Shown here piece by piece: positions 7,452-14,454 of a stretch of 15,291 nt of DNA (positions are counted from its first letter, which is position 1; each line of letters starts with the position of its first letter). The DNA is from DATESZ01 sp035283845. Lineage in GTDB: Bacteria; Desulfobacterota; Syntrophia; Syntrophales; JACQWR01. The position numbers and the translations under genes are program-made. The notes beneath the pieces are model-generated. The model saw only the letters and a program-made list of their open reading frames with translations, was not told the origin of the DNA and searched no databases. The stretch spans positions 1 through 15,291 of the forward strand of contig DATESZ010000168.1 in NCBI GenBank assembly GCA_035283845.1. The letters run 5' to 3'.

Positions 7452-9697
7452 AAAGATCAATATGTCGTTTTTGTCACGCCCGATGCAGAGTTGCTGTGTC
7501 TGTGGAAAACGGGCAAGCGATAAGGAAGTTAGAGCCGGACCAAACGGATCCGCGGGTAAAGATGTACAAACCCCCGAGCCTGGGATGTGCAAGACTGCTG
7601 GGAGCTATAGAATACGCCTCGCACCCTGATCGCGTCAAGTTTCCTTTGAAGAGAAAAGGTGAAAGGGGTGCAAACAAGTGGGAGCAGATAAGCTGGGACC
7701 AGGCGTTGGATGAGATTACAGTCAGATTGGGCGACATAAGGGATCGATACGGAGCAGAATCGTTGATGCTGACGAATGGCACAGGAAGGACGGATGCGTG
7801 GACGGGGCGTCGGTTTTTGAACCTCTTTGGTTCCCCGAATATCGTCAGCATGGGCCATATATGCTTCGGGCCATTTATAGCAACGTCGAATGTCATGTTG
7901 GGCTGGATCTTGCGACATGTATTCGGGGGTCAGCCGTTTGAGCAAGGAACGGGAAAAGAATCGGTTACGAAGCTGGGCGTACTTGTGGGAATCAATCCGG
8001 CGGAGTCTCATCGTCATATCTGGAACAACATGTTGGAGCTGAAAAAGAAGGGGACGAAGTTTATCGTTATCGACCCGCGGCCAACCGTTTCTGCTAAAAT
8101 GGCTGACCTTTGGCTCCAGATCAGGCCGGGAACGGATACGGTACTACTCATGTCCATGCTCAATGTGATCATCGAGGGAAATCTGTATGATAAAAAATTT
8201 GTGGATAAATGGTGCCATGGGTTCAACATGATTGCTGAAGCTGTAAGGCTTTATCCGCCGGAAAAAGCAGCGGCGATCACTATGATTCCTGCCGAGCAGA
8301 TTAGAAAAGCGGCCCATATGTATGCCACTATCAGGCCTGCCTGTTTTATTGAAGGCATGGGGTTGGAGCATTTGGAAAACAATATAGAAGGACTGCAATC
8401 ATTGATTTCAATTGCTGCCATCACAGGCAATATCGATGTCAAAGGCGGTAATTACCTGCCTGCCCCTACAGGGACATTTATCAGGAACGAGGTCTTGCTG
8501 GAAGCAAGCGACCTCCTGTCACCCGAGCAAAGAAAGAAGCAGATCGGGTCCGATCGCTTCAAGTTTATCGGGTGGCCGGGAAAAGAGCTGATGATGGAAC
8601 AAAATCTGAAATTTTGGGGCAGAGAAGCAAAAACTTACTCTTTTGCTACTTATCCGCTGGTATTGAGGGCGGCAATTTCGGGAAATCCCTACCCCGTGCG
8701 GGCGGCCATAAGTCAGCACAGCAATCCCATGGTCACGATGGCCAATATCAAGATGGTTCATAAGGCATTAAAAAGTTTAGATCTATACGTGGTAAAGGAT
8801 TACTGGTTAACCCCCAGCGCGCAACTTGCCGACTATGTATTGCCTACAGCCTTCTGGGCCGAAAGGCATGAATTAAGCGAAGGGTCCGGTGATTCTAAGG
8901 TCATGGCTGGAGAACCAGCCTTGCCGAATATAGTCTCCGGTCAGTTTGAACATTATACGGATTACGACTTCTTCTCTAAACTGGGAAGGAGGATGGGGCA
9001 AGAGGAATACTGGCCCTGGGAGAATTTATTGGCGGTGAGAAATTACCAGCTTGAGCCGTTAGGTATGACCTTCCAGGCATTCATGGATCAGAAAAACGGT
9101 GTATACACTCCTCAGGATGAGTATAAAAAGTATGAGAAAATGGGAGGTTTTGGCACGCCTACAGGAAAAATTGAACTCTGCCCCACAATTTTGGAGACTC
9201 TTGGGTGCGATTCTCGCCCTGCATTTGTGGAGCCAACGGAAAGCCTTGTAAGCCGGCCGGACTTGGCTAAGGACTATCCATTTATATTAATTACCGGGGG
9301 CAGATTCCTTCCCTATTTCCACTCAGAACATCGTCAGATTGAATCCGTGCGCAAAAAGCGGCCTGATCCACAGGTTCAGATGAATCCCGAGACGGCAAAA
9401 AAGCTGGGCATTGCCGAAGGTGATTGGGTGTGGATAGAGTCCCCGCGCGGCGTCATAAAACAGAGGTGCCAGTATCTGGATGGCTTAGATTCTAAGGTGG
9501 TGCATTGTGAACATGGGTGGTGGTTTCCTGAGATGCCGGGACAGGAGCCCTGGCTCCATGGTGTTTGGGAATCTAACGTGGACGTCTTGACCAACGATGA
9601 CCCTGAAATCTGCAACAAACGTTTTGGAAGCTGGCCCTTAAAAACGAACCTATGCAACGTTTATAGGGTCAAGACCTTCAGTAAGAATAAGGCTTGA
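7436..9697 (+). CDS. Molybdopterin/tungstopterin oxidoreductase-family enzyme, acetylene hydratase-like
   Basis: This is a DMSO-reductase-superfamily catalytic subunit of 753 residues binding a bis-pterin Mo or W cofactor and one [4Fe-4S] cluster. The cluster ligands are C10, C13, C17 (C-x2-C-x3-C) and C51. C143 in the motif HICFGP is the likely metal ligand. The central domains run to about 590 and the C-terminal pterin-binding domain covers about 610-745 (from YPFILITGGR to HCEHGWWFPE). Length, domain order and many local motifs follow acetylene hydratase of Pelobacter acetylenicus: KWEQISWDQALDEI, RRFLNLFGSPN and the stretch around AQLADYVLP. Three residues near its active site differ: H14, R53 and F144 replace Asp13, Lys48 and Ile142 of that enzyme, as I recall its sequence. 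It is therefore probably not an acetylene hydratase itself. There is no Tat signal, so it is cytoplasmic. AAAGGAGG at 7421-7428 and the 16-nt overlap with the preceding gene indicate translational coupling. No electron-transfer subunit is adjacent. Confidence 0.9.
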   Translation: MATEVKRSICRFCHARCRVAVSVENGQAIRKLEPDQTDPRVKMYKPPSLGCARLLGAIEYASHPDRVKFPLKRKGERGANKWEQISWDQALDEITVRLGDIRDRYGAESLMLTNGTGRTDAWTGRRFLNLFGSPNIVSMGHICFGPFIATSNVMLGWILRHVFGGQPFEQGTGKESVTKLGVLVGINPAESHRHIWNNMLELKKKGTKFIVIDPRPTVSAKMADLWLQIRPGTDTVLLMSMLNVIIEGNLYDKKFVDKWCHGFNMIAEAVRLYPPEKAAAITMIPAEQIRKAAHMYATIRPACFIEGMGLEHLENNIEGLQSLISIAAITGNIDVKGGNYLPAPTGTFIRNEVLLEASDLLSPEQRKKQIGSDRFKFIGWPGKELMMEQNLKFWGREAKTYSFATYPLVLRAAISGNPYPVRAAISQHSNPMVTMANIKMVHKALKSLDLYVVKDYWLTPSAQLADYVLPTAFWAERHELSEGSGDSKVMAGEPALPNIVSGQFEHYTDYDFFSKLGRRMGQEEYWPWENLLAVRNYQLEPLGMTFQAFMDQKNGVYTPQDEYKKYEKMGGFGTPTGKIELCPTILETLGCDSRPAFVEPTESLVSRPDLAKDYPFILITGGRFLPYFHSEHRQIESVRKKRPDPQVQMNPETAKKLGIAEGDWVWIESPRGVIKQRCQYLDGLDSKVVHCEHGWWFPEMPGQEPWLHGVWESNVDVLTNDDPEICNKRFGSWPLKTNLCNVYRVKTFSKNKA

Positions 9698-10145
9698 GCA
9701 TTTTTAGTACCCATGATTTTCTGCATGGAAAGATGTTTCCAGCATGGCATTTCGAGTGCTTTTAAGCATGAACTTGGGGTGCCCTAGGACGGAGTTTTAT
9801 TGACAGCAGGTGTAAAAACGACAACAAGTCATTACTTTGTTGCAGCCGTGAATGAAGGGATGCATTTTAATAGCAACTTTGAACCTGTAATGCTTAACCA
9901 AAAAAACATCGCTGGAAATTGTCTCCACCTACAACTGTTCAGCGGTGGGCAGTTGTCAGAATTGAGGATTATGAAAAGAAATAGAGTAACGACCTGCATC
10001 ACTGGCGTCGCCGCCCAAGCTTATCGCGTCAACGCCGCCGCGCTTTTCGCCGGCTGGTGAATGCAATGGTTGGCTTTCCTGTTGATATCCACCGGCAACC
10101 TTAACCGAACAGCCTAGCCGATAGCCGAAAACTCCCCAGTTTTGA
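9698..10145. other. Intergenic region between convergent genes
   Basis: This 448-bp gap separates the rightward enzyme operon from leftward genes. A modest hairpin (TGGAAA 9726-9731 with TTTCCA 9736-9741, plus three outer pairs after a bulged A) lies shortly after the stop codon but has no T tract, so it is only a weak terminator candidate. ACAACTG (9931-9937) and CAGTTGT (9950-9956) form a 7-bp inverted repeat. A GC-rich patch at about 9999-10057 interrupts otherwise AT-rich DNA. A TTG-initiated frame at 9800-10060 with a GGAG at 9791-9794 would encode 86 residues, but its product has no recognisable feature and I do not call it a gene. Confidence 0.4.
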
Positions 10146-11339
10146 TTACGAACACGAGTCATTGTTAATTTCAAAATACTCGAAGTACAAATCAGTATGC
10201 TCGTAATTTTCCTGTAGTAGCACAAAAAGTTCGCCAGCGGTTTTCCCAACATCAACAATTGCACCTGACGCAAATTTAGTCCCACCAAACCCCAAGCTGA
10301 CTAAGTATGTTGCCATATCACTTCTTTTTCGATATCCATTGCGGAAAGCCAAGCCGACAAGAAATATACTTCGTATCGGACGAGGAATATTTGATAAATC
10401 TCTGGCACCATTTCGCATGCTCTTGTAATGATCAAGCAATCGCTTGGCAATCGTACCACGTGGATCATTCAACAATGCACGAAGATCCACTGCCGGAAGC
10501 AAATTCAGTTGAAGGTCATTAAGACATTGTTTTTCCCATACATGAATCTTTTCGAGCGTATCTTCTTGCAGCAGATGCTCCGATGCTCTTGTAACGTTCG
10601 CGTTAGTTGGTATGTTGCCAGCACTGGGGAGAGATAATCCCCAAAAACTTGGTGTTAGATTACAAATAACAGGGGGTTTTTGAGGTTGTGGGGGTTGTTG
10701 CTGGTTTGTTGGCTTCGGAGTCTGAACTGCGCCTTTTTTAATAGCTTTGCCCCAAGCAAACAGTGCTCGATCTAAACGGCATCGTCCATCTGTATTATTA
10801 TGAAGTCCGCATGATACTGCAGTGTTGTGGAAAAATTCGACGTACGTCTCCCAGAAAGTCCATGTTATTTCAGGTTGCTCAACTAATTCACCTCTATTCA
10901 AAATCAAATAAGCACGTGCAGTGTGTTGGTCAATTATTGGATAAAGCTCAGGCCTTGCAGTATGGAGCATACAAGCAGGAATCACGATGGAACTCCACCA
11001 CATTTTCTTTAGCATATTCAGAAGCTTCTCTTTGGATGAGTCCACATCTTCTTCCTTAGCAATAACCAACAATCTGAAAGCATCATGGAAGGTTATCAAT
11101 TTTTGTCCTGTCAGATTGATAACTGGATCCACCATATTGGGTTTTGCTGTCACTTTCCCGGACTCATAATTATTGGCCTTGCCATCCTTCCAGTGCAATA
11201 AAGCAATTAAATGTTCCTTTAATGAGTTTGGTTCCGCTGCATTTCTGACACATGAAATGTGTTCATTGTAAAAGTTGACAGGATATAGGCGTTGATCATA
11301 CCTTGGCTCCCAGAGATCGATAAATTCTTTCGTGATCAT
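10146..11339 (-). CDS. Hypothetical two-domain protein
   Basis: This protein of 397 residues belongs to no family I can name. The N-terminal part (about 1-205) contains PIIDQHTARAYLIL (134-147) and LDRALFAWGK (189-198). This pair of motifs recalls helical base-excision (HhH-GPD-like) folds in uncharacterised proteins, but the resemblance is from memory and weak. A Pro/Gln-rich linker (about 206-223) separates it from a C-terminal part of about 170 residues, which contains a helix-rich stretch around RPIRSIFLVGLAFRNGY and a possible winged-helix-like end. It has no signal peptide or membrane segment, so it is cytoplasmic. The ATG at 11339 has AAAGGGGG at 11350-11357 as Shine-Dalgarno with a rather long 10-nt gap. 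It lies 47 nt downstream of the exported-protein gene on the same strand, so the two may share a transcript. Its AT-rich composition, unlike the flanking core genes, suggests acquisition. Confidence 0.7.
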   Translation of the reverse strand: MITKEFIDLWEPRYDQRLYPVNFYNEHISCVRNAAEPNSLKEHLIALLHWKDGKANNYESGKVTAKPNMVDPVINLTGQKLITFHDAFRLLVIAKEEDVDSSKEKLLNMLKKMWWSSIVIPACMLHTARPELYPIIDQHTARAYLILNRGELVEQPEITWTFWETYVEFFHNTAVSCGLHNNTDGRCRLDRALFAWGKAIKKGAVQTPKPTNQQQPPQPQKPPVICNLTPSFWGLSLPSAGNIPTNANVTRASEHLLQEDTLEKIHVWEKQCLNDLQLNLLPAVDLRALLNDPRGTIAKRLLDHYKSMRNGARDLSNIPRPIRSIFLVGLAFRNGYRKRSDMATYLVSLGFGGTKFASGAIVDVGKTAGELFVLLQENYEHTDLYFEYFEINNDSCS

Positions 11340-11386
11340 TGCAAAGTAGCCCCCTTTAACATCTCATTTATGACCAAACCCTTGTA

Positions 11387-12409
11387 TTATCGCCTGGAAT
11401 TCAATGTTCTTAAATCTTTCCAATAATGGCTTCTTGCAAGTTGTTTTTTAAGAGCAATAATAAATTCGAGCTTCTCTTTCTGTTTGTCTCTAAATTTTGT
11501 GTATCCCGGGGGAATAATCCAGTACATATCCATAAACGCCCAGGCTGCGTTCGCATTGCCCGAATAAATCAGATCGACCAAATAACTCCATGCCTCGGTA
11601 TGCACGTAATGAGGCAGATTGAGTATATATCCTTCAGGAAAAGGGCCAATTGTCTCTTCAAGTGATTTCCTCAAGTCTTCTGCTTTCTTTTTTAGCTCTT
11701 CCTTGGTTGGAGACGGTTTTTCCATTAGCTTGAAGTCCAATCGATAGACGCCGTTTTGCCATTTAAGAATAATGGTCGGATGCGGAGAACTCAGGAAATC
11801 CCCCAAAAAATAAGCGAGCACCCAGTCTTCGCCGGTTATCTCGTAAAGACCATCGCCATCCAAATCAGTGAACTTCATGGGTGAGTGCATTCCCTCAATG
11901 GTGACCACTTTCCTGACTCTCTTGCCAATGGAATAGATGGGATAAGAATAGCGACCAGTAAATTGACCCGTTCCAGTATGACGCTCCATAACCATTTCGG
12001 GAATGCCATCGCCATTTATATCTTTTGTAGGATGACGTTTCTGTGAATCTTCAGGAGAAAGATCATTAAGATCGTAAACGAAAAAACTACCATTCTTGAT
12101 TCGTTCTGAATATATCTTTCGGTCCTTACGATAAATCTCGAAATATCCTGTCCAACCGGATTCGACCCGACAGTCATAAGAATGATATTCATTGTCTTTC
12201 ATCTTTATAATTTTAACATCGGGCTCATAACAGTATCCCCACTTGGTATTTTCACTGGGTCCGCTTTCATTATTGGTGTCTGGCCTTAATTTACCTATTG
12301 ATGGCATATCTGCTTGTATTTGCATGGCTTCTGATCTATTCATAAAGCCCGCCATTATGATCAGTACAATTATAGGCCAGACCGAAACTCTGAGTACAGT
12401 TGCATTCAT
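11387..12409 (-). CDS. Exported protein with two DxDGDG calcium-loop motifs
   Basis: This is a hypothetical secreted or periplasmic protein of 340 residues. An N-terminal hydrophobic signal segment (about 7-22) is followed by a likely cleavage region near 27-30. Two short motifs, DINGDGIPE (130-138) and DLDGDGLYE (182-190), have the acidic Ca2+-loop pattern of FG-GAP/VCBS-type beta-propeller or dockerin-like repeats. C60 and C80 could form a disulfide. The C-terminal 110 residues are helical and charged and contain KEELKKKAEDLRKSLEE (236-252). The ATG at 12409 follows an AGGA-type Shine-Dalgarno. A weak promoter (TTGGCA, 17 nt, TACTAA) lies at 12464-12436 on the same strand. No enzymatic motif is visible and the function is unknown. 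It may be co-transcribed with the downstream 397-residue gene. Confidence 0.75.
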   Translation of the reverse strand: MNATVLRVSVWPIIVLIIMAGFMNRSEAMQIQADMPSIGKLRPDTNNESGPSENTKWGYCYEPDVKIIKMKDNEYHSYDCRVESGWTGYFEIYRKDRKIYSERIKNGSFFVYDLNDLSPEDSQKRHPTKDINGDGIPEMVMERHTGTGQFTGRYSYPIYSIGKRVRKVVTIEGMHSPMKFTDLDGDGLYEITGEDWVLAYFLGDFLSSPHPTIILKWQNGVYRLDFKLMEKPSPTKEELKKKAEDLRKSLEETIGPFPEGYILNLPHYVHTEAWSYLVDLIYSGNANAAWAFMDMYWIIPPGYTKFRDKQKEKLEFIIALKKQLARSHYWKDLRTLNSRR

Positions 12410-12569
12410 ATCTCATCCTAATCATGGATATATTATTAGTATCCGCCGTCTAAATTATTGCCAACATTAAACATCGCCTATAATAGACATAACTGCACGA
12501 TCGAAATTCTCACATTCGACATGCAAACCATACAATTTAATTGGGTTTAAATATTAAGAGGTAAGATTT

Positions 12570-12722
12570 GACGACCTCGTAAAAAGTCCGAAATCCCCTC
12601 CCCATTGACGGGGGAGGGTTAGGGTGGTGGTGATAAGTGGCCGTATTCTTGAATGTTATTTTCCCCATCCCTTTTATTCCCTCCCGCCAGGGGAGGGAAA
12701 AGCGACTTTTTACGAGTTCGTC
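12570..12722. mobile_element. MITE-like element with terminal inverted repeats
   Basis: Positions 12570-12588 (GACGACCTCGTAAAAAGTC) and 12704-12722 are inverted copies over 19 bp with one mismatch. The element is 153 bp, too small to encode anything. The hexamer AGATTT occurs immediately outside both ends (12564-12569 and 12723-12728), as expected for a target-site duplication. Inside are two hairpins: CCCTCCCC/GGGGAGGG at 12596-12618 and a perfect 9-bp stem TTCCCTCCC/GGGAGGGAA at 12677-12699. The ends resemble a repeat I associate with deltaproteobacterial genomes (recollection, not a search). No transposase is present, so mobilisation would be in trans. Confidence 0.75.
12677..12699. repeat. 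Perfect 9-bp hairpin within the MITE-like element
   Basis: TTCCCTCCC at 12677-12685 pairs with GGGAGGGAA at 12691-12699 around a 5-nt loop. A related hairpin lies at 12596-12618 (8 bp, 7-nt loop). The two share the CCCTCCC core, so the element's interior is itself a pair of similar hairpins. Confidence 0.7.
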
Positions 12723-13169
12723 AGATTTGATTTATTAGTATTTATATCATATTAACAGAAAAAAATCAATAGTGAATATTGTCAATTATATTAAGCAGAT
12801 ATAAATTAACAATTATAATCCAGTAGTTACGAGTCTAAAAAATAGTAGATACAGCTAATTATAGTGATTTATTGACATATATTTATTTAAGCTTTTTCCG
12901 ATGATTTGTTTTTGTGATTCGTTAAGATGCCATAGTATTTTAACTATTATCATTTATAATCTGCTTAGATTAAGGACTCTGGCATTTCAACGACTTCAGG
13001 AAGAAGCCCTCAACCCCGATCATCTCGCCAAGATGCTATATTTCAACCAGAATTTAATAATGTACCTTGATCATCAAAATTGCAACACAAGGCGACGTTG
13101 GTAATCAAGTCAGGACTTTATTTGACGATGTCTGTAAAGTCAAGTATAGGTCATGAACATGGGTTAAAC

Positions 13170-14291
13170 TTATTGATTCATCCATTTTCCCATACTTGCC
13201 AACTCTTCTTTCTCCCATAGGGGAGACGACCGGAGATTAAAGAAGATAGCAAAAAGCCGATCCACTGTCTCAACAGCCTTTTCCACTAAATAAATCCTTT
13301 CCATGTTCTGACCTTCCCGATCCGTTTCTTCAGGGCTATCCATTATCGCGGGTAATTTTAACGACTGAAATTGAAACTGATCAGCCTTAAAGGTTAATTC
13401 CCACTTATTTGCGTCCTTTGATATTCTGAGGCGGGCTTCTTTTATTTTTTTCCCTCGGCGGAGGGCTTCCTTGCCTTCCCTCATGTCGGAGTGTAAACCA
13501 TGACATATCACAGTGTCCGAATATTCACCTTCACCTGAGGTCAGCACGAGCCTTTGCAGAAACAATACCTCGTTTTCTCCCATCTCGGGAATGGAGATGA
13601 TGCCGTTTCTCTCTTCGCTTTTGAACCACAGCCAGGTCAGAAATTCTCTTCCCCAGGCAATGGGATTAATTGTCCTGCCGGCGTCGGATCGATCGTGACC
13701 GGCAGCAATGGTTTCTCCGGCAACAATGCTTTCGCTCACTTTCCCGGCCGATGGTAATTCCCTGGGCAAAAAAGGCTGCAAGGTCAGAAGGAAGGATTCC
13801 TTAAAATGTTTTTCAAAAGCTTCCATGGTTTTTGGCGAGAGGGAACCGAAAAAAACGGTATTTTGCGCCGGCGACCAGCAAACTTCATGAAAAGAAGGGA
13901 CATTAAGGGCTTTACACTGGAGTTCTAATTGAACCCTTTCCTTTATTTCCTCCCGCTCATGGCGATATAATCTCCTTTTGCCGGTTTCGGTAAGGTATTT
14001 TTTTTCTGCCTCCATTACCTTGAGTTTAAGCAGAGAGGGAGGAACAAGCCTGCGATCCAGGCGCAGCGAAAAAATCAGGTAAGCGCCGCATTTGTATTTT
14101 GCATAATTAAAATCTGTATCCAGGACATTTTCCAGGCTTGTCCAGCCCAAGGTTTTTTCCGAGGCGCTTCCAGCAAAATTACAGAAGGCATTTTTCTTCA
14201 GCCTTTCATCTATAAAGTCATTGAATTGTCCCGGTAGCTTTCCTACAATCCGATAGCGGGCAAAACTCCAGGTCCCCTTTAACAGCCCCAT
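13170..14291 (-). CDS. rdgC: RdgC-like recombination-associated protein
   Basis: This is a predicted DNA-binding protein of 373 residues. In E. coli and Neisseria RdgC is a ring-shaped dimer that binds double-stranded DNA and limits RecA action. The match rests on the family-like order of features: an N-terminal MGLLKGTWSFARYRI strand-helix start, GWTS at 49-52 (the place of GW in E. coli RdgC), then a basic helical stretch PPSLLKLKVMEAEKKYL (84-100) with KRRLYRHEREEIKERV after it, and the segment REFLTWLWFKSEER (215-228). It is about 70 residues longer than the E. coli protein, as in several deltaproteobacterial versions I recall. The start at 14291 has AAGGAGA at 14305-14299. It is transcribed divergently from ppk. 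No signal or membrane segment is seen. Assignment is by pattern, not alignment. Confidence 0.7.
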   Translation of the reverse strand: MGLLKGTWSFARYRIVGKLPGQFNDFIDERLKKNAFCNFAGSASEKTLGWTSLENVLDTDFNYAKYKCGAYLIFSLRLDRRLVPPSLLKLKVMEAEKKYLTETGKRRLYRHEREEIKERVQLELQCKALNVPSFHEVCWSPAQNTVFFGSLSPKTMEAFEKHFKESFLLTLQPFLPRELPSAGKVSESIVAGETIAAGHDRSDAGRTINPIAWGREFLTWLWFKSEERNGIISIPEMGENEVLFLQRLVLTSGEGEYSDTVICHGLHSDMREGKEALRRGKKIKEARLRISKDANKWELTFKADQFQFQSLKLPAIMDSPEETDREGQNMERIYLVEKAVETVDRLFAIFFNLRSSPLWEKEELASMGKWMNQ

Positions 14292-14312
14292 TAGGTGTTC
14301 TCCTTGCCGCGG

Positions 14313-14341
14313 ACGGTAGCGTAGTTTGGAATGCCTGTCAA
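14313..14341 (-). promoter_or_regulatory. Candidate rdgC promoter
   Basis: On the minus strand a perfect TTGACA (14341-14336) is followed after 17 nt by TACCGT (14318-14313), a poor -10. Transcription would begin near 14306, just before the Shine-Dalgarno, leaving a very short leader. It is plausible but weak. Confidence 0.35.
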
Positions 14342-14379
14342 GGGAATATGGAAAATGGCTGAATTCAGAAAGATTTTTC

Positions 14380-14408
14380 TTGACACACAGTTGTCTTGCC
14401 TTTACATT
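14380..14408 (+). promoter_or_regulatory. Candidate ppk promoter, distal
   Basis: A perfect TTGACA (14380-14385), a 17-nt spacer and TACATT (14403-14408, four of six consensus bases) point toward ppk. The leader would be about 40 nt. It faces away from the rdgC candidate promoter in the same 163-nt intergenic gap. Confidence 0.55.
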
Positions 14409-14434
14409 TCAGATACGAGGAAGCAAGTTCTTGA

Positions 14435-14443
14435 TGCTATAAT
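14435..14443 (+). promoter_or_regulatory. Perfect extended -10 just before ppk
   Basis: TGCTATAAT fits the extended -10 consensus TG-N-TATAAT exactly. It ends 11 nt before the ppk ATG at 14455, so a transcript from it would begin about 5 nt from the start codon and be almost leaderless. The start codon has no Shine-Dalgarno nearby, which is consistent with this reading. No -35 is seen, as is common for extended -10 sites. Confidence 0.4.
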
Positions 14444-14454
14444 AAGCTCTGCAT

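Larger units (their letters stand above)
12410..13169. other. Long AT-rich intergenic region
   Basis: The 760 bp between the exported-protein gene and rdgC contain the MITE-like element at 12570-12722, listed separately. The rest (12724-13169) is strongly AT-rich with no supported gene. An ATG frame at 12901-13104 (67 residues) lacks a Shine-Dalgarno and any recognisable motif; its later part could be a decayed coding remnant. GACTTTA (13114-13120) and TAAAGTC (13135-13141) form a 7-bp inverted repeat with a 14-nt loop downstream of rdgC. No T tract follows it in the leftward direction, so terminator function is uncertain. Confidence 0.5.

Noticed and set aside
9722..9744. Hairpin after the W/Mo enzyme gene as a terminator
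   Set aside because: The stem is short with a bulge and no T tract follows.
9800..10060. TTG-started frame of 86 residues with a GGAG 5 nt upstream
   Set aside because: The product has no recognisable motif, its second half crosses the GC-rich patch with odd composition, and the start codon is weak.
9890..10145. Integron attC-like site near the end of the 397-residue gene
   Set aside because: A GCTTAAC core-like string occurs at about 9893, but no matching GTTRRRY partner at suitable spacing was found and no integrase is present.
12901..13104. ATG frame of 67 residues in the AT-rich gap
   Set aside because: No Shine-Dalgarno, low-complexity start and no known motif. At most a decayed remnant.
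13112..13143. Minus-strand promoter-like TTGACT and TAAAGT with a 17-nt spacer
   Set aside because: It lies just after the end of rdgC, is about 700 nt from the next leftward gene, and coincides with a small inverted repeat, so it is probably fortuitous.
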